DNA of 46,224 nucleotides, from positions 1 to 46,224 of the forward strand of contig CACWLL010000014.1 in NCBI GenBank assembly GCA_902761735.1, read 5' to 3'. Positions within the stretch are counted from its first letter, which is position 1; every line of letters starts with the position of its first letter. Source of the stretch: an uncultured bacterium. GTDB taxonomy: Bacteria; Cyanobacteriota; Vampirovibrionia; Gastranaerophilales; Gastranaerophilaceae. The notes beneath the pieces were generated by a model. The model saw only the letters and a list, made by a program, of their open reading frames with translations, ran no database searches and was not told where the DNA came from. Shown here piece by piece: positions 8,489 through 15,190 of this stretch. Both the position numbers and the translations under genes were made by a program.

Positions 8489-8785
8489 AAATCCTCCCTT
8501 CCCGTATTGTAGAATTTCAGGAATGGAAGCTGCACAGGTCTTACACCAAACCTACCGTTCTACCGGGCTATATTCATTATAAAGCCATACTGTGGGTTTT
8601 GAGACACTTTTTTATACAAGCATTACAAAACTTCATGTTATGATTTGTAAAGAAAAGCCAAAAGACAAGCCCCTTCCGTCTTTAAAAGATAAATATTTTA
8701 ATTCAAAATTCGGATATTTTTTATTTCCATGTTAAAATAAAACAAGCCTAAGTGGCATAATTAAAGGAATTAAGGATATTGGGTT
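8489..8785. promoter_or_regulatory. Divergent intergenic region with candidate phage-operon promoter
   Basis: About 300 bp between the leftward phage operon and the rightward small membrane-protein gene. On the minus strand a perfect TATAAT (plus 8576-8581) lies 87 bp before the CxxC gene. At 17-bp spacing the -35 is only TCTCAA, which suggests an activated or repressed promoter. The stretch 8535-8570 is GC-richer than its surroundings. No tRNA, att-like repeat or further gene could be made out. Confidence 0.45.
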
Positions 8786-9091
8786 ATGAGAAATTTGCAG
8801 CTACTTTTTTCGGATATTAAAGGATTTTTAAGTGATGAATTGGGGAGATTATTTGTCTGTTTTATCATACTTAACCTGTGTTTAGGGCTTTGGATACATC
8901 ACGATATAAAAACACTTGAAAAAAATAATATTGAGCGTTACAAAAGTATAGAATCTGAAATTAATAAGGTAAACAAAAAAGTAGATTACAGATACTTTAA
9001 TACGACTCGCTCTCTTGAAGAAATAAACAGCGTAAATATAGACACAAAAAGCGGAGAACTAAAACATTCTCAGTCGCCAAACAACAGATAA
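8786..9091 (+). CDS. Small single-span membrane protein
   Basis: A 101-residue protein with one hydrophobic span (about residues 22-39, LFVCFIILNLCLGLWI), followed by a charged helix with heptad-like spacing (residues 45-70) and a polar tail. This is the pattern of a short membrane-anchored coiled coil. AAGGATATTGGG lies just upstream of the ATG. Its end overlaps the convergent repressor gene by 22 bp. Its place in the control region of the phage element suggests a lysis accessory or superinfection-type role, but nothing in the sequence proves it. Confidence 0.6.
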   Translation: MRNLQLLFSDIKGFLSDELGRLFVCFIILNLCLGLWIHHDIKTLEKNNIERYKSIESEINKVNKKVDYRYFNTTRSLEEINSVNIDTKSGELKHSQSPNNR

Positions 9092-9540
9092 TCAATCGAA
9101 ACATTAAAGTTTTGCTTAATATTTGTTAAATCTTCAATAGTAGGCTCTTTTTTCCCCACAACAAGGGAAACATAGTTTCGCTCCGAAATATCAAGGAGTT
9201 TCGCCATTTCTCTATCCAAAAAATTATGTTTACTTTGTAACTCAGACAACCTTTTTCCAAATGACAAAACATCTTGCTTATACTGCGGAATAAATCTGCG
9301 CTCTCCTGTGTTTTCATCGGGAGCCGCAAACATCCTTCCTTCGCCTGTAAACAACCAATATACATTTACATTAAAAATAAGAACCAGAGCCTCAATAAGT
9401 TTTGCAGACGGTTTTTGCTCACCGGTTTCATACCTTAAATATGTAGGCTGAGGAATATTAAGTTTCTTTGCAAACGAATAACCACTCATCCCGCAAGCGT
9501 TTCTAACCTCTATTAATCTTTTTTTAAAATTATTATTCAT
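9070..9540 (-). CDS. Repressor-like regulator with two XRE helix-turn-helix domains
   Basis: A 156-residue protein with two HTH_3/XRE units. Residues 5-65 (FKKRLIEVRNACGMSGYSFAKK, then IPQPTYLRYETGEQKPS) form a classic Cro/C1-type domain ending in VYWLFTGEG. Residues 92-156 (FGKRLSELQSKHNF, then ISERNYVSLVVGKKEPT) form a second, ending in IDYLLFGD. There is no LexA-type peptidase domain, so induction would not be by self-cleavage. No clear Shine-Dalgarno precedes the ATG at 9540. A large inverted repeat lies 10-60 bp upstream and is the likely operator. It probably controls the phage element and itself. Confidence 0.8.
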   Translation of the reverse strand: MNNNFKKRLIEVRNACGMSGYSFAKKLNIPQPTYLRYETGEQKPSAKLIEALVLIFNVNVYWLFTGEGRMFAAPDENTGERRFIPQYKQDVLSFGKRLSELQSKHNFLDREMAKLLDISERNYVSLVVGKKEPTIEDLTNIKQNFNVSIDYLLFGD

Positions 9541-9549
9541 ATTCGTATT

Positions 9550-9601
9550 GCTTTTATATTCGTTTTCGTATATATTTAAATATAAATGCGGATATAAAAG
9601 C
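9550..9601. promoter_or_regulatory. Operator-like inverted repeat upstream of the repressor
   Basis: Arms GCTTTTATATTCG (9550-9562) and CGGATATAAAAGC (9589-9601) are inverted copies with one mismatch, about 39 bp apart centre to centre. Between them TATATTTAAATATA (9571-9584) is itself a perfect palindrome. Extra TTCGTAT-like copies lie at 9542-9547 and 9565-9571. The layout fits a dimeric HTH repressor binding two sites around the divergent promoters of its own gene and the rightward genes. Confidence 0.55.
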
Positions 9602-9614
9602 GAAAATACCCTCT

Positions 9615-9644
9615 TTATAAATTGTAGACTAAGTTATAAATTGT
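9615..9644. repeat. Direct repeat TTATAAATTGT, two copies 19 bp apart
   Basis: Copies at 9615-9625 and 9634-9644 are identical over 11 bp. They lie between the inverted repeat and the rightward LuxR-type gene. They may be binding sites for one of the HTH proteins nearby, or part of overlapping promoters, since each contains TATAAA. Confidence 0.45.
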
Positions 9645-9719
9645 GGCAACTTTTTAATCATTACAAATAAATATTTTTGCTTTTACGAAATCACACTTAA
9701 TATTGGAAGAGGATTTACA

Positions 9720-9929
9720 ATGAAAAAAATTGAATTTAGCGATCGTGAGAAAGATGTACTCCGATTAAAAATAGCCGGTTTTGCAGACAAGGCTATCGCC
9801 CAAAAGTTGAAAATACAATTTGGGACAGTAAGAAAATATCTTGACCGAGCAAAACTAAAATGCAATTGCAGAACAAATTTACAATTGGCATTACACTTAA
9901 AAAGCAAAAAAAGATTGTTAGCGAGGTAA
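9720..9929 (+). CDS. Minimal LuxR/GerE-type HTH protein
   Basis: A 69-residue protein that is almost only a LuxR-type DNA-binding domain: FSDREKDVLRLKIAGFADKAIAQKL followed by FGTVRKYLDRAKLKC, then a basic tail. There is no receiver or sensor domain. GAAGAGG lies 9-10 nt before the ATG. It sits 2 nt before the next HTH gene, so the two are cotranscribed. It could be a GerE-like activator, for example of the phage late operon, whose -35 box is poor, or a host regulator. Confidence 0.75.
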   Translation: MKKIEFSDREKDVLRLKIAGFADKAIAQKLKIQFGTVRKYLDRAKLKCNCRTNLQLALHLKSKKRLLAR

Positions 9930-9931
9930 CA

Positions 9932-10195
9932 ATGGGGAAATCAAAGTTTATTAATGTAAAAAACCTTGCAAAATTACTAAAAGTTAACCCTAAAACGTTA
10001 AAATGTTGGCTTTGCAATTATAATCTAAATAAATACAAAGAAGAAGTCTGCCTGAAGGCAAATCAAAAAGAATACTACTACAGGATAACAAAGGAATCAA
10101 TGAGATGCCTAAAAAAATATATTTCGCAAAAGGGAATAACCTACGAAGAAAGATTTTTAAAGGCAGAAAAAAGAATTGAAAATAATACGGTTTAA
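9932..10195 (+). CDS. Small MerR/excisionase-like HTH protein
   Basis: An 87-residue basic protein. Residues 6-28 (FINVKNLAKLLKVNPKTLKCWL) form a helix-turn-helix of the HTH_17/MerR-like kind, followed by a wing-like YYYRITKESMRCLKKYI. I chose the ATG at 9932, two bases after the stop of the LuxR-type gene, because GCGAGG precedes it; an upstream in-frame ATG at 9860 lies inside that gene. Its stop codon touches the stop codon of flgC with no gap. It may be an excisionase-type or control protein of the phage element, though no integrase is visible. Confidence 0.65.
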   Translation: MGKSKFINVKNLAKLLKVNPKTLKCWLCNYNLNKYKEEVCLKANQKEYYYRITKESMRCLKKYISQKGITYEERFLKAEKRIENNTV

Positions 10196-10642
10196 CTATG
10201 ATCTACCAATATCAATAGCTTTTTGAGCCATAGATTTACTTATATTTACAAGAGCAAGATTTGCTTCATATGCTCTTTGAGCAAGAATTGCATCTGCAAT
10301 TTCAACAGAAGGATTGACATTAGATGCTCTTATATAACCCTCGGCATCAGCATCAGGATGACCCGGTTTATAAATTTTATCCCCCAAAGTAGGATCTTCA
10401 ACACTTCCGTTAAAAACGACTCCACCTTGTAAATAAGGCAGAGTGCCAACGCCGAAAACATCCTCTTTCATTTCATTCATTAAACCATGAAAGGATATGT
10501 CCTCCGTTGCATTCAAAACCGGAATTTTTCTGACATAATTTGGAGTATCAACATTTGCAATATTTTTTGTATGCACATCAAGTCTGTAACTATGTGCTCT
10601 TAACGCATTACCACCGATATTCATTGATTCTAAGATTGTCAT
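10196..10642 (-). CDS. flgC: Flagellar basal-body rod protein FlgC
   Basis: A proximal rod component of the flagellar basal body in the periplasm. The 148 residues match FlgC length. The N-terminal rod motif (MNIGGNALRAHSYRLDVHTKNIANVDTPNY) and the C-terminal ILAQRAYEANLALVNISKSMAQKAIDIGR are both characteristic. It follows flgB by 20 nt with AAGGT before the ATG. In most flagellated bacteria fliE comes next, but here the gene ends flush against a convergent HTH gene. Confidence 0.9.
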   Translation of the reverse strand: MTILESMNIGGNALRAHSYRLDVHTKNIANVDTPNYVRKIPVLNATEDISFHGLMNEMKEDVFGVGTLPYLQGGVVFNGSVEDPTLGDKIYKPGHPDADAEGYIRASNVNPSVEIADAILAQRAYEANLALVNISKSMAQKAIDIGRS

Positions 10643-10662
10643 AATTAATACCTTATTTAACC

Positions 10663-11010
10663 TTACTTACCTACATTTATAACAGTTTTCATTTCTGTAA
10701 TTATATTTGTCATTCTTCTTGCCGCTACATTATACAAAAGGGCATTATTTTGAATTTCTAAAAGTTCTTTATCCGGTCTGATTTGCTCATTAAAATGTTC
10801 TTCCATAATTGCAGATGGCCCGAGTTTTGCAGACAATTTAGTTTCCAACGGGCTATTCATAGAACTCAAATAGTCACTAAAATTAATATCTTTTCGCACA
10901 TATCCGGGAGTATGAATGTTTGCCAAGTTATCCCCTAAAGCAACTTGCCTTTGAGATACCAAATCCAACATTAAACCGACTTTACCCATACTGTCAATAG
11001 GAGAATACAT
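10663..11010 (-). CDS. flgB: Flagellar basal-body rod protein FlgB
   Basis: A rod subunit placed next to FlgC in the basal body. It has 115 residues, slightly short for the family. The N-terminal LMLDLVSQRQVALGDNLANIHTPGYVRKD and the C-terminal NALLYNVAARRMTNIITEMKTVI give the standard paired helices, and the middle is a short spacer. A strong GGGAGG site precedes the ATG at 11010. It is in an operon with flgC (20 nt) and the FlgF/FlgG-type gene upstream (15 nt). Confidence 0.88.
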   Translation of the reverse strand: MYSPIDSMGKVGLMLDLVSQRQVALGDNLANIHTPGYVRKDINFSDYLSSMNSPLETKLSAKLGPSAIMEEHFNEQIRPDKELLEIQNNALLYNVAARRMTNIITEMKTVINVGK

Positions 11011-11025
11011 ATTCTAACCGCCTCC

Positions 11026-11739
11026 CTATTCTCTTATGTTGATTGATTTATTATACATATCATCAACAACTTTCATCATTTTTGTACTTGCAAGCATTGA
11101 AGCATTAAGTCTGAGCATATCTGTCACCGAGCCAAAAACACTTACATTAGAATTTTCCAACTGATTTTGTAAAAAGCGCTCATGGTTTTTAACCAGTTTT
11201 GGTTCTCCTGACAAATCTGTCGGACTCATTTTATTCATATCACACTGATCTAGGCCTTCCGGATTTGCAAAAACTACAAGAGGGATTGTGCCTATTTTCT
11301 TACCTTTGCTATCGCCTTTTTCATAGGTAAAAACTTCGCCGTTCTTTTTAATTTCAAATCGATATGAATTTGACGGTATTTTTATACCGTTTCCGACAAT
11401 CCAATCATCTGCGGTAACCAAATAACCGTCCTTGCCCTGTTTAAATGCACCATCTCTTGTATATGCAACCTGTCCTCTTTCATTAAAAACAGGTATATAC
11501 CCTTGTCCATCAATGGCAAGATCATAAGGATTACTTGTTATTTGAGTAGACCCTTGTTGATAATCTGTTCTGACAGCACCTGTCAAATATCCGTCAGGAC
11601 TGAGTAACTGTTCAAACCTTATGTTCTTATAACCTTTAGTGTTCAAATTTGCAAGATTATTAGCAACATAGCCTAAACGCTCCCACTGATTAAGAGCATT
11701 TGAGGTACTTTTTCTTATTATTCCCTGTAAATTTTTCAT
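11026..11739 (-). CDS. Flagellar rod/hook-basal body protein, FlgF/FlgG family
   Basis: A 237-residue rod protein. The N-terminal helix with VANNLANLNTKGYK and FEQLL is diagnostic. The middle has PYDLAIDGQGYIPVFNERGQVAYTRDGAFKQGKDGYLV, the family core, and the C terminus has LENSNVSVFGSVTDMLRLNASMLA. The length is closer to FlgF (about 245) than FlgG (about 260), so I do not choose between them. AGGGAGG precedes the ATG. It is the second gene of the rod operon and probably forms the distal rod with its upstream paralogue. Confidence 0.85.
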   Translation of the reverse strand: MKNLQGIIRKSTSNALNQWERLGYVANNLANLNTKGYKNIRFEQLLSPDGYLTGAVRTDYQQGSTQITSNPYDLAIDGQGYIPVFNERGQVAYTRDGAFKQGKDGYLVTADDWIVGNGIKIPSNSYRFEIKKNGEVFTYEKGDSKGKKIGTIPLVVFANPEGLDQCDMNKMSPTDLSGEPKLVKNHERFLQNQLENSNVSVFGSVTDMLRLNASMLASTKMMKVVDDMYNKSINIRE

Positions 11740-11753
11740 ACTATGCTACCTCC

Positions 11754-12452
11754 CTATGTTGCTGAACCTAACTGATTTATTACCTTTTGCAAATTTTGAT
11801 TTTGGATAAGAAACATTTGCCTGTTGGCTTCAAAATTCCTTATAACCGGCATCATCTCCATAAATTCGTTTGCCATGGAAACATTAGAGAACTCACAATA
11901 ACCTTGTTTAATAATCGGATCCTCTATAAGAAAACCATGAGAATCAACGACACCAACTGTTGCAACACGTTCAAGTTTTCTCGTTTTATCATTGAATACA
12001 CTAATTGTTCCGTCGTCTTTTATTTTTATTTTCTTTAAATCGTCAGGTACAATATGCAATTTTATAGGAACACCCCCGTTCGAAAGGACCTTGTCATCCT
12101 CTAGGGTCAACAGATTTCCATCTTTATCTATTTTAAATCTTCCATCTCTTGTAAGTTTTACTCCGTTTTTAGTTTCTATTTGAAAATAACCCTTATTAGC
12201 AAGAGCCAAATCTAACGGGTTTTTTGTTAACGAAATTCTACCGACTTTGTCATCAACTGAAGAAGAAATACCATGCACGCCAAGGTACTCCGTAAAAGAA
12301 GATACTACTGCCTCTTTCCTTTGGTAGCCAACCTTATCGAAACCTACAATATTATCATTGTGGATATCAATAAGCCGAGTCTGAACCTGCATTGCATATA
12401 AAGGAATTCTCATCCCATCTTGTTGATATTCAATACCGCCGTTTAATCTCAT
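11754..12452 (-). CDS. Flagellar rod protein paralogue, FlgF/FlgG family
   Basis: A 232-residue protein and the first gene of the rod operon. The core NPLDLALANKGYFQIETKNGVKLTRDGRFKIDKDGNLL is unmistakably FlgF/FlgG. The C-terminal FSNVSMANEFMEMMPVIRNFEANRQMF matches the FlgG-type end. The N-terminal segment (HNDNIVGFDKVGYQRKE) departs from the usual NNIAN.NT.GYK, so it is a divergent copy. A GAGGT site precedes the ATG, and a sigma-28-like promoter lies 28-54 bp upstream. Confidence 0.82.
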   Translation of the reverse strand: MRLNGGIEYQQDGMRIPLYAMQVQTRLIDIHNDNIVGFDKVGYQRKEAVVSSFTEYLGVHGISSSVDDKVGRISLTKNPLDLALANKGYFQIETKNGVKLTRDGRFKIDKDGNLLTLEDDKVLSNGGVPIKLHIVPDDLKKIKIKDDGTISVFNDKTRKLERVATVGVVDSHGFLIEDPIIKQGYCEFSNVSMANEFMEMMPVIRNFEANRQMFLIQNQNLQKVINQLGSAT

Positions 12453-12479
12453 AAAACTACCTCTACTTACTCATATATT

Positions 12480-12506
12480 TTATCGGATAAATGCCATGAC
12501 AGTTAA
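12480..12506 (-). promoter_or_regulatory. Candidate sigma-28 (FliA-type) promoter of the rod operon
   Basis: On the minus strand TTAA, a 15-bp spacer and TCCGATAA match the FliA consensus TAAA-N15-GCCGATAA at all but one base in each half. It lies 28 bp upstream of the first rod gene. Rod genes are usually an earlier class than FliA targets, so this would be an unusual control arrangement if real. Confidence 0.5.
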
Positions 12507-12593
12507 GTCTTTTGAGCAAAAATCATACATATATACGAGATTAATACTGTAATTAATGATAAATAATTAAAAGTCAACAAAACTTTGATTAAT

Positions 12594-13268
12594 CTATATT
12601 TTTTTATATATTTGCATTGATACAACCCCGAAAATAAAATTTTTACATTTTTTCAACTCAAAATTTGCTTTTTTAAATTCTTCAATAAGCTCTTTCGGAA
12701 CGGGGAATTGGCTTTTTGAGTGAATTAAGTATTCATAAGATTCGGCATTTTTACGAAACAACTTAATCAATAAAAGAACAATAAGGTCGAAAATTTTTGA
12801 GAAACAATTTTTATTACCAAAATCAATATGTAAAATTTCGCCGTCAGGTTTAAGAATTCTGTGCATTTCAGCAATAACTTTATCTCTGTTCTCAACATTC
12901 CTTAAGCCAAAGCAAATCGTAATCTTATCAACCCTTGAAGTTTCCTGAGGAACATCCGATATATCAGCTTGAATAAATTTTAACGAAGGATATTTATGCC
13001 TTGCTATATTTAGCATTTCTGATGAAAAATCTACCCCGATAATATTATTAGATTTCACATACTTCAAAAGATAACCGCATATATCTCCGGTACCACAGCA
13101 TAAATCTACAACTATTTCATTATAATTAGGATTAAATTCCTCAATAGCAAATTTTTTGACTATCCTATGTAATCCCAAAGAGATAATGTCATTATTCCTA
13201 TCATATACGTTAGCAATTTCATTAAACATATTTGAAATTTTATTTGGAGATTTTGAAACTTCTTTCAT
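12594..13268 (-). CDS. ubiE: UbiE/MenG-type quinone C-methyltransferase
   Basis: SAM-dependent methyltransferase that adds the ring methyl in menaquinone, phylloquinone or ubiquinone synthesis. The 224 residues carry the family motifs: FNEIANVYDRNNDIISLGLH at the N terminus, VVDLCCGTGD for SAM binding, the ICFGLRNVENRD block, MHRILKPDG, and a C-terminal YEYLIHSKSQFPVPKEL. The substrate cannot be read from the sequence; demethylmenaquinone is the likelier one in an anaerobe. AGGTAAC precedes the ATG. It reads as a single gene, divergent from DUF4127. Confidence 0.88.
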   Translation of the reverse strand: MKEVSKSPNKISNMFNEIANVYDRNNDIISLGLHRIVKKFAIEEFNPNYNEIVVDLCCGTGDICGYLLKYVKSNNIIGVDFSSEMLNIARHKYPSLKFIQADISDVPQETSRVDKITICFGLRNVENRDKVIAEMHRILKPDGEILHIDFGNKNCFSKIFDLIVLLLIKLFRKNAESYEYLIHSKSQFPVPKELIEEFKKANFELKKCKNFIFGVVSMQIYKKI

Positions 13269-13282
13269 AAAATGTTACCTGT

Positions 13283-13311
13283 TTGGCTTTATTTAAATAT
13301 TATCATATAAT
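13283..13311 (+). promoter_or_regulatory. Promoter of the DUF4127 gene, probably leaderless
   Basis: TTGGCT, a 17-bp spacer and a perfect TATAAT end 6 bp before the ATG at 13318. Transcription would begin at or next to the start codon, and no Shine-Dalgarno is present. Confidence 0.6.
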
Positions 13312-13317
13312 TAATTT

Positions 13318-14667
13318 ATGAAAATTGTATTCTTACCGATAGATAATCGACCGGTTTGCTATCAAATGCCCAAAATGATTTCCGAAATTGATACGAGCAT
13401 TGATTTAATTATACCGGACATAAATATGCTTGGCGGACTAAAAAAAAGTGCTGACACAGAAGCCTTGATGGAATGGCTTGATAATAATTGCAAAATGGCA
13501 GATGCAATAATACTTTCCCTTGATACAATTACCTGGGGAGGGCTGATACCATCAAGACGCTCAAACAAAACTCTTAAAGAAATATCCTTTCATATCAACA
13601 AATTAAAAAACATATTAAAAAATACCGAAGCAAAAATTTATGCTTTTTCTTCAATTATGAGAATTTCTAATAACAACGTTAACGAAGAAGAAAAAGAATA
13701 CTGGGGCTTATATGGAGAAAAAATATTCAAATATTCATACGATATACATAAATACGGACACGCCGAAACAGAAGTCCCTGCTGAAATTATAAAAGATTAT
13801 TTAGAAACCAGAAATCGAAATTTTGAGCTCAATAAAACATATCTGAACTGGCAAAAAGAAGGTATTTTTGACACTCTGATATTTTCCAAAGATGATTGTG
13901 CCGAATACGGACTAAATATAAAAGAGGCACAAGAGCTTGAAGCTTTAGGCGGCTACACAAAAACAGGAGCCGACGAGATTCCGCTAACGCTGCTTGCAAG
14001 GGCTTTAAACAACATTAATATTACGGTATTTCCTGAGTTTTCTGAACCTGATTGCAAAAATCTTATTTCAAATTATGAAGACATTTCTATTGAAAAATCT
14101 GTTACAGGGCAATTAGAGTTGGCACAATGTAATATTACTAAAGAAAATTCACTCTCTGACATAATTCTATATGTAAATAACTTTAAGCACCATCAGGGGG
14201 AAATCGTAATGAAGCGTGCTACCGATGAATATTCGGGAATGTGGACAGAACCCCAAAAGCCGTATATTATTGCGGATGTTAGGAATGCAAACGGGGCAGA
14301 TAACAAGTTTATTGAGAATTTGTTTAAAACCGGAATGAGTAAAAAGTTTTATGGGTATGCGGGTTGGAATACATCTGCCAATACACTTGGCAGTATAATA
14401 TGTGCAATGAAATTCATACTTCACGCAAAACAACAAGGGTGCTTCAATGCTAACGCATTTAAAAAATTTATTATTCTCAGACTGCTTGATGATTGGGCTT
14501 ATCAATCCAATGTTAGACAAGAATTAAGTTGCCCTGATATAAAATTACTGACGGAAAAGATGAAAGATTACGAAAAGAAAATAAAAGATGTTCAGGGATT
14601 TGCCTTTCATGCCGAATATTATTTCCCATGGGACAGACTATTTGAGGTGGGAATTGAGCTTAATTGA
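13318..14667 (+). CDS. DUF4127 family protein
   Basis: A 449-residue protein of a family without established function. The N terminus FLPIDNRPVCYQMP, the segment SLDTITWGGLIPSR and the late YGYAGWNTSANTLG block are the family hallmarks. It appears cytoplasmic, with no signal peptide. The family is often described as several hundred residues of alternating strands and helices, which is compatible with an enzyme. The 3' end overlaps mntP by 14 bp, so the two are likely cotranslated. The ATG is chosen because it directly follows a strong -10 box; there is no ribosome-binding site. Confidence 0.85.
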   Translation: MKIVFLPIDNRPVCYQMPKMISEIDTSIDLIIPDINMLGGLKKSADTEALMEWLDNNCKMADAIILSLDTITWGGLIPSRRSNKTLKEISFHINKLKNILKNTEAKIYAFSSIMRISNNNVNEEEKEYWGLYGEKIFKYSYDIHKYGHAETEVPAEIIKDYLETRNRNFELNKTYLNWQKEGIFDTLIFSKDDCAEYGLNIKEAQELEALGGYTKTGADEIPLTLLARALNNINITVFPEFSEPDCKNLISNYEDISIEKSVTGQLELAQCNITKENSLSDIILYVNNFKHHQGEIVMKRATDEYSGMWTEPQKPYIIADVRNANGADNKFIENLFKTGMSKKFYGYAGWNTSANTLGSIICAMKFILHAKQQGCFNANAFKKFIILRLLDDWAYQSNVRQELSCPDIKLLTEKMKDYEKKIKDVQGFAFHAEYYFPWDRLFEVGIELN

Positions 14668-15190
14668 TATAATATTACTGGGCTTGGCACTAGGTATGGA
14701 TTGCCTTATTACATCATTTTCTCAAGGTTTGATAACATATAAGAACCGGACAAAAAATTCCGTTATATTAGCTCTTACAATGGGATTTTTTCAAGGGCTC
14801 ATGCCTTTATTCGGGTACTTTATAACTTCAGGAATATTTAATTACATTGAACAATATTCAAAATGGATAGTGTTTAGTATTTTCCTTATTCTTGGAATTA
14901 AATTTATATATGAAGCAACACAACCCAAAGAAAATAAAACCGCTTGTGATATTAGTTTCAAATGCCTTATGGCGATGGGTATCGCAACCAGTATTGATGC
15001 ACTTGCAGCAGGCGTAAGCTTAAAACTTACAAACGTAAACATAATATCCGCTGTAATTATTATTGGCATAGCATCTTTTATAATGTCTTTAGTCGGCTTT
15101 TGGAGCGGAAACAGAATTAAAAATATCCCTCACTTAGAACTGCTGGGAGGAATAATCTTAATTTGGCTTGCAATAAAAGCTATCTTCTAA
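14654..15190 (+). CDS. mntP: MntP-like manganese efflux pump
   Basis: Putative Mn(II) exporter in the inner membrane. Six hydrophobic spans are visible across 178 residues, with the two family repeats marked by LGLALGMDCLITSFSQG and GIATSIDALAAGVSL (conserved Asp residues in the membrane). I place the start at the TTG at 14654, three bases after GAGGTGGG, because it gives the usual MSL-type N terminus and length; an ATG at 14588 would add residues read from the other frame of DUF4127. It overlaps DUF4127 by 14 bp and ends 4 bp inside the convergent MurF-like gene. Confidence 0.85.
   Translation: MSLIDIILLGLALGMDCLITSFSQGLITYKNRTKNSVILALTMGFFQGLMPLFGYFITSGIFNYIEQYSKWIVFSIFLILGIKFIYEATQPKENKTACDISFKCLMAMGIATSIDALAAGVSLKLTNVNIISAVIIIGIASFIMSLVGFWSGNRIKNIPHLELLGGIILIWLAIKAIF

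Noticed and set aside
8535-8575. A GC-richer stretch that resembles a tRNA fragment on the minus strand
   Set aside because: No complete cloverleaf, acceptor stem or T-arm could be formed, and part of it reads as an open extension of the CxxC protein frame.
9126-9365. A 79-codon ORF on the minus strand
   Set aside because: It lies in another frame of the double-HTH repressor, has no ribosome-binding site and a composition typical of a shadow frame.
9860-9931. A longer N terminus for the small MerR-like HTH protein, from the ATG at 9860
   Set aside because: It would lie entirely inside the LuxR-type gene, while the ATG at 9932 has its own ribosome-binding site and a normal operon spacing.
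14588-14653. An ATG start for the MntP-like protein at 14588
   Set aside because: The extra residues come from the other frame of DUF4127 and do not match the family N terminus.
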